Origin: Nitrospirota bacterium
GTDB taxonomy: Bacteria > Nitrospirota > Leptospirillia > Leptospirillales > Leptospirillaceae
DNA: 64,000 bases
Assembly: GCA_021828375.1 (NCBI GenBank)
Contig: JAKARS010000004.1
Span: 1 to 64,000 of the forward strand
Reading direction: 5' to 3'
Positions 1 to 9,335 of this stretch are shown piece by piece. A program made the position numbers and the translations under genes. Below the pieces are notes generated by a model. The model ran no database searches and was not told where the DNA came from. It saw nothing but the letters and a program-made list of their open reading frames with translations. Within the stretch, counting starts at the first letter, position 1. Each line of letters begins with the position of its first letter.

Positions 1-532
1 GAATCTCTTCCGGGCAGGTAGGGGCCCAATCGACATGGCCTCCCTCGGTCGGGAGGGGAAGGGGAGTCCCGTCGTGCATTCCGATGATCGCCTCTCCCAG
101 CCCTGTCCCCGGGGCCACCACAACCCGAGTTCCTTGGGGATTCCTGACTCCCTCGTTGATCGTCTTCAAGGATTCCGGAAGGGCAATCGTGATCCCCCAG
201 GCGATGGAGACGAGGTCATTGGCCAGTGCCACCGACTTGGGGGAAAGCCTGAGAGTCTTGGCGAGGGAACCTGTCTCGATGATCCAAGGGAGGTTTGTGG
301 TCTGACATCGGCCGGAAATAACGGGGCCGGCGACACCGAAGGCCGCCGATTCAAGGGGGCTTTTAGTGAGAAGAGGTCCAACTTCTTCCATGAACCGGGC
401 AAGAATCGACTCAAGGGAAGGATAATCGCGTGAGGGATAGGAGTGGAGGCTTGGGGGGGTATGAACCCCGGAGTGGGAATCAAAGAATCCAAGGAGTGTT
501 TTTGTTCCTCCGATGTCTCCGGCCAGAATCAC
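1..532 (-). CDS. glk: Glucokinase, C-terminal part cut off by window edge
   Basis: The minus strand carries an open frame that leaves the window at base 1 and is absent from the ORF track. Its translation begins VILAGDIGGTKTLLGFF, the phosphate-binding loop of the ASKHA sugar kinases. It later shows ANDL, VVAPGTGLGEA and TEGGH, in the order and spacing of bacterial glucokinase (PF02685 type). The enzyme phosphorylates glucose to glucose-6-phosphate with ATP in the cytoplasm. The GTG start at 532 follows a GGAG-rich stretch. About 177 residues are visible, roughly half a normal glucokinase; the C-terminal part lies outside. It is divergent from hpnH. A related hexokinase of the same fold cannot be fully excluded. 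Confidence 0.85.
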   Translation of the reverse strand, partial: MILAGDIGGTKTLLGFFDSHSGVHTPPSLHSYPSRDYPSLESILARFMEEVGPLLTKSPLESAAFGVAGPVISGRCQTTNLPWIIETGSLAKTLRLSPKSVALANDLVSIAWGITIALPESLKTINEGVRNPQGTRVVVAPGTGLGEAIIGMHDGTPLPLPTEGGHVDWAPTCPEEI

Positions 533-604
533 GAAATCCTCCCCTCTCCTTGATGTAAAGTCAATGTTTTTGATGACTTGATGGGCAGATATCCTCGTGG
601 TTCC

Positions 605-634
605 TTGACAGAAATGCCTACCTCTCCGTATGAT
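605..634 (+). promoter_or_regulatory. Sigma70-type promoter for hpnH
   Basis: A perfect TTGACA (605-610) is followed after 18 bases by TATGAT (629-634). Transcription would start near 641, leaving a leader of about 100 bases before the hpnH ATG at 743. The promoter lies inside the longer ORF-track reading that starts at 578, which argues that the hpnH start is the later ATG. Confidence 0.65.
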
Positions 635-742
635 CTTAAAGTGTCGATGATTTTTTGTCATCCTTTCAATCGTTCTTTTTGCCATTTTTCGGATATTTTT
701 CTTCGGGTGGCGGCCCCCCTCCGCCATGAAAGGGCGTTTCCC

Positions 743-1759
743 ATGTCCATTCCCGTTCAGCAGGCCTTGAAGGTCGGATCTTACGTCATGAAAAAGAAAT
801 GGTCAGGGGATAAGCGCTATCCCCTGGTTCTCATGCTTGAGCCACTTTTTCGGTGCAATCTTGAGTGTGCCGGTTGTGGCAAGATCCAATACCCCGAGGA
901 GATCCTCAAGAAAAGGCTCTCTCCGGAACAGTGCATTCAGGCGGTGGAAGAGTGTGGTGCTCCCGTTGTCACCATTGCGGGAGGCGAGCCCCTCATTCAT
1001 CCTGAAATCGGCGAAATCGTTTCGGCAATGATCGCCCGGAAAAAGTTCGTTTATCTCTGCACGAATGGCATTCTCCTCGAACGGGGGCTTGAGACCATCT
1101 CCCCCTCTCCTTATCTGACATTTAGTGTTCATCTCGATGGCCTGAGGGAGACCCATGACCGGCTTGTCTGTCGGGAGGGCGTTTTCGACATTGCCGTTCG
1201 GGCGATCAAGACGGCCCTTTCAAAGGGATTCCGTGTGACGACCAATACAACGGTCTTTGAAGGTGAGGATCCCGAAGAGCTCCGACGCTTTTTCGACTTT
1301 GCCCGAGATCTTGGGGTCAACGGAATGATGATTTCTCCCGGCTACCCCTATGCCTGGGCACCGGATCAGGACCATTTTCTGAGACGGGAGAGGACCAAGG
1401 ATCTTTTCCGCGCCATTTTGGCGGATCGGGCAGGGAAGGGATGGAACTTCAACCACAGCCCCTTCTATCTCGACTTTCTTGAAGGGGAGAAAGACTACGA
1501 CTGCACCCCGTGGGGGAGCCCCAACTATTCGGTTCTAGGGTGGCAGCGACCCTGTTACCTTCAAAACGAAGGCTATGCCGCAACCTATCGTGATCTCATG
1601 GAGGAGACCGATTGGAGCAAGTATGGACCCTCGTCCGGAAATCCCAAGTGCCGTGATTGCATGGTACACTCCGGATTCGAACCTTCGGCGGTGGGAGATG
1701 CGACGTCGTCACTCCGGAATACTTTCCGGTCCATTTCGAGCCTTCTTCCGGCCGGCTGA
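743..1759 (+). CDS. hpnH: Radical SAM adenosyl-hopene transferase HpnH
   Basis: HpnH joins the adenosyl group of SAM to diploptene, the first step in making side-chain-extended hopanoids for the membrane. The protein starts [19 protein letters not shown], typical of HpnH, and has the radical-SAM CX3CX2C cluster (Cys 38, 42, 45: CNLECAGC), then GGEP and the C-terminal cysteines of the HpnH/SPASM-like tail (CRDC). Length is 338 residues, normal for the family. The ORF track extends to 578, but the ATG at 743 gives the family N terminus, has GAAAGGG upstream, and lies downstream of a clear promoter. No other hopanoid gene is visible nearby. Identification is firm. Confidence 0.93.
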   Translation: MSIPVQQALKVGSYVMKKKWSGDKRYPLVLMLEPLFRCNLECAGCGKIQYPEEILKKRLSPEQCIQAVEECGAPVVTIAGGEPLIHPEIGEIVSAMIARKKFVYLCTNGILLERGLETISPSPYLTFSVHLDGLRETHDRLVCREGVFDIAVRAIKTALSKGFRVTTNTTVFEGEDPEELRRFFDFARDLGVNGMMISPGYPYAWAPDQDHFLRRERTKDLFRAILADRAGKGWNFNHSPFYLDFLEGEKDYDCTPWGSPNYSVLGWQRPCYLQNEGYAATYRDLMEETDWSKYGPSSGNPKCRDCMVHSGFEPSAVGDATSSLRNTFRSISSLLPAG

Positions 1760-1777
1760 CGGCAGGCGGGCCGCTTT

Positions 1778-2452
1778 ATGGCCACCTATGTGGTGGGAGA
1801 TCTTCACGGGCAGCTTCCTCTTTTTGAAAATCTCCTAAAAAAAATCAATTTTCACCCCAAAGATGATCGCCTGATTGCCACGGGAGATGTGATAGACCGT
1901 GGCCGCTTGGTGGGAGAACTTCTTGAGCGCCTTTACCAGGGAGCGAGGGAAGGATGGTTTCTCCCTGTGGCGGGTAACCACGAGGAGGCCTATCTACGTT
2001 TTAGGGAGGGAGATCCCGTTTCCTTTTACAGGGATCCGGAGTTTGGGGGAGAGCAGACCCTCGAATCCATGAGCCGACTGGGGCATACGCGGAGCCGACT
2101 GCTGGACTCGTGGCTCAGTTCTTGGCCACTTTCTTGGTCTGACTCCCGCCATATTGTGGTCCATGGAGGTCTCCCTTCGGTTCCCGGGACTCGTTTTGGG
2201 GATGTGGGCCTCTGTGACACACGGCTCTCTTCTTCCGGCATTTTCCATGAATGCGTCGACCTGCGTCCTCCCCACATCCTTCCCTCTTGGGACGGACGCC
2301 TTGTTGTCTCAGGGCATACCATTGTGCGCAAGGCCAAGTTTTATCACGAGGCGCTCGTCATGGTGGATACCGGAGCCTACCGTACGGGGCGTCTGTCGGC
2401 CTATTGCCTCGAATCAGGACAGTTTCACTCTGTAGAGGGCCTTCCCTGTTAA
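1778..2452 (+). CDS. PPP-family metallophosphoesterase (Ser/Thr phosphatase or ApaH-like)
   Basis: The 224-residue protein has the di-metal PPP signature in order: GDLHG (7-11), GDVIDRG (36-42), GNHE (66-69), then VVHGG and a late SGH histidine. These residues bind two metals and hydrolyse phosphoesters. The family includes bacterial PrpA/PrpB-type protein phosphatases and the diadenosine-tetraphosphatase ApaH; at this length and without ApaH-specific features I can see, the substrate is open. It follows hpnH by 18 bases and is probably co-transcribed, although no functional link to hopanoids is known. There is no signal peptide, so it is cytoplasmic. Confidence 0.85.
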   Translation: MATYVVGDLHGQLPLFENLLKKINFHPKDDRLIATGDVIDRGRLVGELLERLYQGAREGWFLPVAGNHEEAYLRFREGDPVSFYRDPEFGGEQTLESMSRLGHTRSRLLDSWLSSWPLSWSDSRHIVVHGGLPSVPGTRFGDVGLCDTRLSSSGIFHECVDLRPPHILPSWDGRLVVSGHTIVRKAKFYHEALVMVDTGAYRTGRLSAYCLESGQFHSVEGLPC

Positions 2453-2497
2453 GGGAAGGAAGGTTTCGCTGAAGTGGATCGCGGCGACTTCGGTGGG

Positions 2498-3889
2498 TCA
2501 GTCCGGAGATTGGGCGAGAATTCTCTCTGCCGCTCGAATGCCTGAGGAAAAGGTTTGGGAAACCGAGACCCCCGAAAGATAGGATCCGGCCAAATGGAGT
2601 CCGAAAGGCAGAGCAGACTCGATGGACCGGATCCTTTCTCCATGTCCCGGGACGGATTGAGGAATGGCTCCTGCCCAGCGCTGAATTCTCACATAGGAGG
2701 GAGCTCCTACCACTCCAAGCATGGATCCGATTTCTTTTGTCACCATCGGCAAGAGATCTTCATCGAATGCCTGCGCAAGTTTTGGCTGGACCATTCCCCC
2801 GACAAAGACGGTGAGGAGAACGTGTCCGTCGGGAGATCGCCCGGGAAAGAGGGATGATGAGAAAAGAGCCCCCAGAATCTTGCGGCGCTCCCGTGAAGGG
2901 ACGAGCAGTCCGAATCCGTCAAGCGGGTGGGAAATGCGGTCCCGGGGGTATCCGAGATAGACGACGGCAATCGGTGCATAGGGGATCTGTTCAAGCAGAG
3001 GCGGGATGCCCGGTGCCATCGGCGCGATGAGTTCTGCCGTCTGGGCAGCCGGAAGGGCCAGCACGAGGTGTTTCGAACGAATATAGTAAGTCTCCTCTTC
3101 AAAGAGAAGGGCGGTCCGAAACCCGCTCTCCGAAGGGGCGCACCCGATGACCTCGGCACTGGTTCCCGCGTCGTCATCGAGAATGTTGGCGAGAGATTCA
3201 GGAAGCGTCCCCATTCCCTCGGAAAAGGAAAGAATCTCCCGGGCAAAAGGAGGAGCCGGGCTCTTTTTTTGTCTTGCCAAGGCCAGTCCTCCCTTAATCA
3301 GCGACCCATAGGATCTTTCCATTTCGACAAGCCGGGGAAAGGTGTCGGCCATGGAGAGAAGGTGGGGGTCCGAGGCATAAACACCTTTGACAAAAGGATC
3401 GATCAGAGATTCGAGGAACTCGCTTCCGAGACGTCGCCGGACGAAATCGGCCACGGTTTCTTTTTCGGGATCGACTCCATCCGCTCCACCCGCAGGGGGA
3501 ATGAAGGGTTCTTTCAAGAGTCGCATCTTGGCCGGGAGAGAAAGAATCGGAGTGAAGACCCCCTCCGAGAGGCTCATGGGAAGGGCGACGGGACGACCAT
3601 TTTTCAGTATGAATCTCTTTTTCCCTGTTCTTCCCGCCAGTTGGATCTTTTCTGCGATCTCTGGGCGGGAGAGGTATTTGAGAAGAGGCTCTTCGGCTCT
3701 TACCAGAAGGCTATTCGGTCCGGTCTCGATACGATAGCCACTATCGGAAAGGGTACGGATCACCCCCCCTAGGTAGTCATTTCGTTCCACAAGACGGACG
3801 GTGCGGCCGGCAAGCTTGAGATGGGTGGCGCATGCCAGACCGGCAATCCCTCCTCCGATGACAAGTGTTTCGACATCTTCTGTTGCCAA
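2498..3889 (-). CDS. hemG: Protoporphyrinogen oxidase, FAD-dependent HemY/PPO type
   Basis: The 463-residue flavoprotein opens with a Rossmann FAD-binding motif (VIGGGIAGLACATHL) followed by ERNDYLGGVIRT and GPNSL, the characteristic N terminus of oxygen-dependent protoporphyrinogen oxidase. It ends with HLAGSYLSGVSVSQTFSSG, the usual C-terminal FAD contact. It oxidises protoporphyrinogen IX to protoporphyrin IX, the penultimate step of heme synthesis. The start is TTG, with AGGAG 8 bases before it. It is convergent with the phosphatase upstream on the map. Heme is required by the cytochrome b/c complex encoded near 60 kb. Some genomes call this form hemY. Confidence 0.93.
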   Translation of the reverse strand: MATEDVETLVIGGGIAGLACATHLKLAGRTVRLVERNDYLGGVIRTLSDSGYRIETGPNSLLVRAEEPLLKYLSRPEIAEKIQLAGRTGKKRFILKNGRPVALPMSLSEGVFTPILSLPAKMRLLKEPFIPPAGGADGVDPEKETVADFVRRRLGSEFLESLIDPFVKGVYASDPHLLSMADTFPRLVEMERSYGSLIKGGLALARQKKSPAPPFAREILSFSEGMGTLPESLANILDDDAGTSAEVIGCAPSESGFRTALLFEEETYYIRSKHLVLALPAAQTAELIAPMAPGIPPLLEQIPYAPIAVVYLGYPRDRISHPLDGFGLLVPSRERRKILGALFSSSLFPGRSPDGHVLLTVFVGGMVQPKLAQAFDEDLLPMVTKEIGSMLGVVGAPSYVRIQRWAGAIPQSVPGHGERIRSIESALPFGLHLAGSYLSGVSVSQTFSSGIRAAERILAQSPD

Positions 3890-5170
3890 AGTGAATCTCC
3901 TGGAAGGTCAAGTCAGAGCAAGGTCATGGGAGAGGCATCCCCGAAAACTTTATCATGAAAAGCGCCGCAGAACCTCATCCTTCAGGGTGGGGCTGCAAGG
4001 CGTGATGGTCAATGTTTGAAGCGGTGTACGACCCTCGATATATTGCCTAATATGAGCTGCACGTTCAAGTAACGGCTGTGTCGGACCAAAAACAGAAAAC
4101 TCTCCACCCCCGGCAACGGGAAGAGGGCTGTTGGCCCCGGAACCATTTCCCAGCGCACAGCAAGAATGCATGGGAGTGATATGGGGGGGCTATCCCTTCG
4201 AGCAGGTTGGAGTGACTCCCTCCCTGAAAAATCCCGACCGATTCTCGATAGGGTCGACTCCCAATCCCTCTAGAACGAGTTCGGATGGGTCGATCCCGCA
4301 TTGCAGACCTTTATTTCCACGAGGAAAAGCGGGAGGAATGGCGGCAACGTATTGGCCCCCTCTCCTTTATGTCGACCCCATTGCCCTCTCTGGCGTCGAC
4401 CTGGCTTCTCTTCGGACGTGGGGTGGGCTGATCGGGCTTATGGCGGTCGGGAAAATGATGCCCCTTGGAACCATGAGAGAAGCTTCGTTCGTTGGAATAT
4501 CCCCAAACGGGTCTCCTGCGCAGGAGGATCCCGTTTTTGTGGCGGGGCAGGGACACCTTTGGGCCGAGTCTGAATCATGTGGTCTCCCCCCTCTCGCTTC
4601 GCCGGGAACCGAGTCAGAAACGGATTTTCTTTTCCCGGTTCCCCAATCATTTCAATTCTGTCAAGAAGATCGTTCGAGACTGGGGCCAATTTTCAGAAGG
4701 TTCGACAGGCTCTCTTTTCTCAGAACCATTCTCCTGAACAAGGATGAGAGTGGCGATCAGGAGTATCGGAAGGTGAACTCATCCTCGGCATCCCCAAGCT
4801 GTTCTTCCTCCCGGGCCACGGCTGAAAATGCTCCTGTCCGACCAGGCATGAGCCTCGTCGGACAGCGGGAGGGAAAAGGACCCGGACCACAAAGCCTTTC
4901 TGAATATTTTGAGGCTCGGGCTTAATCCCCGGCAGCTCCGGCGGTTACTCCAGGGAGCAGTCATCCTCATTTTCCGGAAAGGTCAGTATCATCGAATTTT
5001 TTCTCCGAAATGATTTTTCAGGGCCGAGGTTTCTGATAGAATAAAAAGATGATCTTTTAAGGAGATCCTGAAGCCGGGGCATCGCCAAAGTCGATCTGCG
5101 AGGCTGCGATTCCCTACGTCGGCGGGCAGGCCCGTGTCATGTCATTTCCACACTATGCCAGGAAGGAAAC
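3890..5170. other. 1.3-kb stretch without a convincing gene; possibly decayed coding sequence
   Basis: Between hemG and tig no frame gives a recognisable protein. The longest ORF (4131-4925 plus, 264 codons, TTG start without a good ribosome site) has biased, low-information composition rich in Ser, Pro and Gly. A different frame from the ATG at 4285 reads like a real protein start (MGRSRIADLYFHEEKREEW) but stops after about 48 codons. Another protein-like run (DPDHKAFLNILRLGLNPRQL) appears near 4880 in the same frame after several stops. This pattern suggests a gene broken by frameshifts and stops, but I cannot name the parent. An intact orphan gene at 4131-4925 is the alternative. Confidence 0.35.
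5014..5042 (+). promoter_or_regulatory. Extended -10 promoter for tig-clpP-clpX
   Basis: TGATAGAAT at 5034-5042 fits an extended -10 element (TGn before TAGAAT). The -35 at correct spacing is weak (TTTTTC, 5014-5019). The leader to the tig start would be about 120 bases. There is no recognisable heat-shock operator. Confidence 0.4.
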
Positions 5171-6577
5171 GTGTCCATGAGTTTGAAAATTGAGCCGGGT
5201 GATGGCGCAAAGAGAAAGTTTCAGCGGGGCTATTCTCCCGAGGAGGTCCGGACCCGGGTCGACAGGACAATCCAGGAGTTTCTGCGAGATGTAAAGGTTC
5301 CCGGTTATCGGCCTGGTCGTGTTCCCGCCTCTTATGTCCGTAGCCGCCCCTCCCATATGGCTTCCATTCATGAGGAAGTCACGAAGGGCATCCACTCGGA
5401 AGTTGTCGGAGATCTGATCAAGGGAGCCACTGAGACAGTCGTTTTTCTTGATCCTGAGGATTTTTCCGTCACGGAAGAGAATGAAAAGTCGGGATTGACG
5501 GTCACGGGAACCATTGAGGTCTTCTCCCTTCCTGAAAACTTCGTCTACGAAAAAATCGGGCTCTCTCCCGAATCCCTTCCCGCTGTCAGCAAGGAAGAAG
5601 TCGAATCGGCGATCACCCTCCTTGCGAAGCAAGGCGCCACTCAGTTTGTTCAGGATCTGCCTGAGGACACTCCGGCTGAGGACGGGGATTTGGTCGGCTT
5701 TACCTTCTCTTTCGTTGATCCCGCCACGGGCCTTGCCAGGGACGGACGCCAGACCGTGACGGTCGGCGACCCTCGAGTTCCGGAGATTCTGACCCGCTCC
5801 CTGATTGGGAAGAAATCCGGTGAGAGCTTTACCGGAAAAATTCCCTTCAATATCCCTGGTGAAAAAAAGGGCGAGCGCAGCCGCAACGAAACGCATGAAG
5901 CCACGATCGGAATCCTCTCGGTCCGTCGCCTGAAGCCCTTGACACGAGAAGAGCTTTTCAGCTCTCTTCTCGGTGGCAAGGAGCCCGAGGAGGGCCAGAC
6001 TCTTGAGAGCGTTGTTGAACTGAAGGTCCTCGAGCAAAAGCTGACGGAGATCCTCAATCGAAAGATGGAGGAGTTGGTGGTAGAGGTTCTTTCACGGAAT
6101 GCCCTGCCGGTTCCCGAGGGTCGGATCGATCTTGAGATTGCGCGGATGAAGCAGGCCGGGATGTCTGATGCGGAAATCGACCGGGAGAGAGTCAAGAAGG
6201 ACACCATGTGGTGGTTTATTCTTGATGAGCTCGCGGCAAAGATCCCTGTTGCCCCCGGAGTCCAGAGGGTCGAGCAGGAATTCTACGCCCTGATTCAGCG
6301 TGCCGGGAGCCCAGGAAAAAATGAAGAGCGTCGCAACGAATACATTGAACAGGCCGTAGTCTCAGCTCGTAGACGCCTGACGGAAGAATATCTCTTGAGG
6401 CATTCTTCCTTTTCCGGATGGGACGACTTCTTTGCCCCCGGAGGGGTTCTTGAAAAACTGAATTGGGGATCGTTTGGTGTCATTCCCCCGCAATCAGAGC
6501 AAATAGGCCAGGCGCACGATCATGACCACGATCACGACCATGATCACGATCATGACCATGCAGGGCATAACCACTAG
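5171..6577 (+). CDS. tig: Trigger factor with histidine-rich C-terminal tail
   Basis: Trigger factor binds the ribosome exit tunnel and chaperones nascent chains. The N-terminal domain shows the pattern of the ribosome-binding region ([15 protein letters not shown], the counterpart of the family GFRxGxxP loop). A central FKBP-like part ([12 protein letters not shown]) and a helical C-terminal domain follow. At 468 residues it is slightly long because the last 20 or so residues are alternating His and Asp ([20 protein letters not shown]). The start is GTG at 5171 or ATG two codons later; GGAAGG precedes both. It leads the tig-clpP-clpX cluster, a widespread order. The tail could bind Ni, Co or Zn like the tail of SlyD, but this is inference. 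Confidence 0.93.
   Translation: MSMSLKIEPGDGAKRKFQRGYSPEEVRTRVDRTIQEFLRDVKVPGYRPGRVPASYVRSRPSHMASIHEEVTKGIHSEVVGDLIKGATETVVFLDPEDFSVTEENEKSGLTVTGTIEVFSLPENFVYEKIGLSPESLPAVSKEEVESAITLLAKQGATQFVQDLPEDTPAEDGDLVGFTFSFVDPATGLARDGRQTVTVGDPRVPEILTRSLIGKKSGESFTGKIPFNIPGEKKGERSRNETHEATIGILSVRRLKPLTREELFSSLLGGKEPEEGQTLESVVELKVLEQKLTEILNRKMEELVVEVLSRNALPVPEGRIDLEIARMKQAGMSDAEIDRERVKKDTMWWFILDELAAKIPVAPGVQRVEQEFYALIQRAGSPGKNEERRNEYIEQAVVSARRRLTEEYLLRHSSFSGWDDFFAPGGVLEKLNWGSFGVIPPQSEQIGQAHDHDHDHDHDHDHDHAGHNH
6515..6577 (+). repeat. Imperfect 6-base tandem repeat coding for (His-Asp)n in tig
   Basis: The end of tig is a run of GATCAT, GACCAC, GATCAC and GACCAT units, all reading Asp-His. The codons differ from unit to unit (both GAT/GAC and CAT/CAC), so the repeat is kept at the protein level while the DNA has diverged. 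Confidence 0.85.
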
Positions 6578-6639
6578 GGTTGATCTTTCAGGAGAGGGAC
6601 TTGTCCCTCTCCCTCACCATATTCCGGGAGATTTTTTCA

Positions 6640-7245
6640 ATGCTTATTCCGATGGTTGTGGAGCAAACGAACAGGGGCGAGCGGGCCTACGACATCTATT
6701 CGCGTCTGCTTCGCGACAGGATCATTATTTTGGGGACCCCCATTGACGATACGGTGGCGAATCTTGTCATTGCCCAGATGCTTTTTCTTGAGTCAGAAGA
6801 CTCTTCAAAGGATATCAATCTCTACATCAACTCGCCGGGGGGCATTGTGACGGCGGGGCTAGCAATCTACGATACGATCAAATTCATCAAGCCGGATGTG
6901 TCCACCATATGTATCGGACAGGCTGCCAGCATGGGAGCTTTTCTTCTCTCAGCAGGTGCCAAGGGGAAACGCTATGCGCTTCCGAATGCCCGCATTATGA
7001 TCCATCAACCGATGGGGGGCTTTCAGGGCCAGGCCACCGATATCGAGATCCATGCCCGGGAAATCCTGAAACTCAAGGCAGATCTCAACCGAATGATGTC
7101 GGAGCATTGTGGGCAGCCGGTGGAAAAGGTGGCCCAGGATACGGATCGGGATTATTTCATGTCAGCCAAGGAAGCGAAAGATTATGGACTGATTGACTCC
7201 GTGATCACGTCACACAGGATCGACACAGAAAAGACGTCAAAGTAG
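6640..7245 (+). CDS. clpP: ATP-dependent Clp protease proteolytic subunit
   Basis: ClpP is the barrel serine protease that partners ClpX. The chosen ATG at 6640 gives [20 protein letters not shown], the classical mature N terminus, and has CGGGAG 9 bases upstream; the ORF-track start at 6580 adds 20 unsupported residues. The catalytic triad is visible as Ser97 (GQAASMGA), His122 (MIHQP) and Asp171 (DTDRDYFM). Length is 202 residues, normal. It lies 62 bases after tig and 37 bases before clpX, so one transcript is likely. Confidence 0.96.
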   Translation: MLIPMVVEQTNRGERAYDIYSRLLRDRIIILGTPIDDTVANLVIAQMLFLESEDSSKDINLYINSPGGIVTAGLAIYDTIKFIKPDVSTICIGQAASMGAFLLSAGAKGKRYALPNARIMIHQPMGGFQGQATDIEIHAREILKLKADLNRMMSEHCGQPVEKVAQDTDRDYFMSAKEAKDYGLIDSVITSHRIDTEKTSK

Positions 7246-7282
7246 GGCCTGTCACTCAAGGCTCAAAGATACAGGGGGTATC

Positions 7283-8587
7283 ATGGCCAGAGAACGGAAA
7301 GATAAGAATGGAACGGGTGAATCGGAGATTGCCTGCTCATTCTGCGGAAAAAGACGGGAGGACGTGCGTCGGCTGGTTTCTGGTCCGGGTGTGTACATCT
7401 GCGATGAATGTATTGAGCAATGCTCAGCGATAATCGCCGAGGCATGGGATGCTGAGCCCGAAAAGGTGGCGGTTCCTAATCTGATGAAGCCATCCGAGAT
7501 CAAGCGGGCACTCGACCAATACATTATCGGTCAGGAAAGAGCAAAAAAAATTCTCTCGGTAGCTGTTTATAACCACTACAAACGGGCCCGGGCGAACAAG
7601 ATCTCCGAAGATGTGGAGCTTCAGAAGGGCAATATCATTATGCTTGGTCCCACCGGGACCGGGAAGACCCTGCTCGCACAGACCCTCGCACGAATCCTCG
7701 ATGTTCCTTTCGCGATCGCCGATGCCACGACGCTCACGGAGGCCGGATATGTTGGAGAGGACGTAGAAAACATCATTCTCAAGCTTCTTCAGGCCGCGGA
7801 TTATGATGTGGAAAAGGCCGAGTGGGGAATCATCTACATTGACGAAATCGACAAAATTAGTCGAAAGTCTGAGAATCCTTCAATCACAAGGGATGTCTCT
7901 GGCGAAGGCGTGCAGCAGGCCCTTCTCAAGCTCGTGGAGGGGACGGTCGCCAATGTTCCACCCCAGGGAGGACGCAAGCATCCTCATCAGGAGTTCATTC
8001 AGGTCGATACGACGAATATCCTCTTCATCTGTGGAGGAGCCTTCGTGGGGCTTGACTCGATCATCTCCCAACGTCTTGCCCGGAAAACAATGGGCTTTGG
8101 GGCCGAGGCCAAGCCGGCCCAGGACCGAATCCTGTCAGGGAAGCTGTTTATGGAGGCCCGTCCGGACGATCTTCTCAAATATGGAATCATCCCCGAGTTT
8201 ATCGGCCGCTTTCCGGTGATGGCGATTCTCGAGGATCTTGACGAAGAGGCTTTCCTCCAGATCCTGACCCAACCGAAAAATGCGCTGGTAAAGCAGTTTG
8301 AAAAGCTTTTCGCCATCGAGAAGGTCAAGCTTCGCTTTACGGAAGAAGCGCTTCGCGCCGTTGCTCACAAGGCCTATACGCAGAAGACAGGTGCCCGGGG
8401 GCTTCGGGCCATTTTGGAGGAGGTCATGCTCGACCTGATGTATGACATCCCCTCCCTGTCCAATCTCTCGGAGGTGGTCATTACCGAAGGCGCGATCACG
8501 GCGAAAGAGCCTCCGACGTTGATCTGGGGGGAGAAGAAGAAAGAGTCAGCGGCATCTGGGGAAGATCCGGGCTCCCTGTCGGCCTGA
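7283..8587 (+). CDS. clpX: ClpX, AAA+ unfoldase of ClpXP
   Basis: ClpX unfolds tagged proteins and feeds them to ClpP. The 434-residue protein has the N-terminal zinc-binding domain (Cys 18, 21, 40, 43), Walker A GPTGTGKT (123-130), Walker [10 protein letters not shown], and the ClpX hallmarks GYVGEDVE, the RKH pore loop (GGRKHPHQE) and IPEFIGRFP with its arginine. All catalytic residues are intact, unlike the AAA+ protein at 25-28 kb. It is the last gene of the tig-clpP-clpX cluster and is followed by a G/C hairpin. Confidence 0.97.
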   Translation: MARERKDKNGTGESEIACSFCGKRREDVRRLVSGPGVYICDECIEQCSAIIAEAWDAEPEKVAVPNLMKPSEIKRALDQYIIGQERAKKILSVAVYNHYKRARANKISEDVELQKGNIIMLGPTGTGKTLLAQTLARILDVPFAIADATTLTEAGYVGEDVENIILKLLQAADYDVEKAEWGIIYIDEIDKISRKSENPSITRDVSGEGVQQALLKLVEGTVANVPPQGGRKHPHQEFIQVDTTNILFICGGAFVGLDSIISQRLARKTMGFGAEAKPAQDRILSGKLFMEARPDDLLKYGIIPEFIGRFPVMAILEDLDEEAFLQILTQPKNALVKQFEKLFAIEKVKLRFTEEALRAVAHKAYTQKTGARGLRAILEEVMLDLMYDIPSLSNLSEVVITEGAITAKEPPTLIWGEKKKESAASGEDPGSLSA

Positions 8588-8599
8588 GGCCGGTAATCT

Positions 8600-9235
8600 T
8601 TAGGGGGTCTTTGCCGGAGAGAGGGGGGGCGATGCCCCCCTTTTGTTCGGCCGCCCGAAGTGAAAAGTGATATCGGGAAAGTCGCCGGATTTTTGGGTCA
8701 TGTGGGCGAATCTGACGGTAAAATGCTCAGGGCTGTTAATAAATCGAGGAAAGACAAGAATACCCTTTCGCTCGTACCCCGGGAAGAGTCTGGCGGAAGG
8801 AATGTATGTCATTCCGACAAGCTTTTTTGCAATTCGGATCGGCTTGGCCGACCCCAGAAAACCGTTTGACAGGCCCTCCTCCACTTCATCGGCACTCATT
8901 GCCCGATCGACCTTCTTTGGTCCCCTCTCCAGAAAAAAATTCATTGGATCGTAGTCAATGTAGGTCGTTCCTCCATTTTTGATTGTGACGAGGAATGCAT
9001 TGAATTCAGCAGCCAGAAGGGAATTATAGTAGGGGGAGTCTTTCGGGATGTAGGAGATCGTAAAGGTAACCCCATTCACGGCTTGGGTTCCGGGAATGAC
9101 CTCGTAAGCTGTATCAACGAGATGGAAGCCTTTAATGTAATACATGCTTGTCATGATCCGATTCCCAATGGAAACAACGATAATGATGAGAATTAATGCG
9201 ATGAGTGCGAGGGTATAATTGAACTTGAACTTCAA
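8600..9235 (-). CDS. Membrane-anchored protein of unknown function
   Basis: I do not recognise this protein. From the TTG at 9235 (AAGGAAGG 9 bases upstream) it reads MKFKFNYTLALIALILIIIVV, a short positive N terminus and one strong membrane segment. An extracytoplasmic domain of about 185 residues follows, containing VNGVTFTISYIPKDS and NGGTTYIDYDPMNFF. The ORF-track start 17 codons earlier adds a segment without membrane character. It is divergent from the lipoprotein gene at 9336, with about 100 bases between starts. The domain resembles a beta-rich fold binding something outside the membrane, but nothing specific can be said. Confidence 0.7.
   Translation of the reverse strand: MKFKFNYTLALIALILIIIVVSIGNRIMTSMYYIKGFHLVDTAYEVIPGTQAVNGVTFTISYIPKDSPYYNSLLAAEFNAFLVTIKNGGTTYIDYDPMNFFLERGPKKVDRAMSADEVEEGLSNGFLGSAKPIRIAKKLVGMTYIPSARLFPGYERKGILVFPRFINSPEHFTVRFAHMTQKSGDFPDITFHFGRPNKRGASPPLSPAKTP
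8624..8644 (+). terminator. Hairpin terminator after clpX
   Basis: GGGGGGC, a 3-base loop and GCCCCCC are followed by TTTT. It lies 37 bases after the clpX stop, inside the 3' end of the convergent gene 8600-9235. The T tract is short, so termination may be partial. Confidence 0.6.
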
Positions 9236-9335
9236 TGGGAGTGTCCTTCCTTTTTGGGAGGGGAGGGATGGGGCTCGATTCCTCAATGATCCCTCTTCGT
9301 CTCTAGGTCCTGGCTTCCAAGGAGAGTGGCGACGC

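Noticed and set aside
6515-6577. Short tandem repeat considered as a CRISPR or regulatory repeat
   Set aside because: It is 6-base, in frame, and codes the His-Asp tail of trigger factor; there are no spacers.
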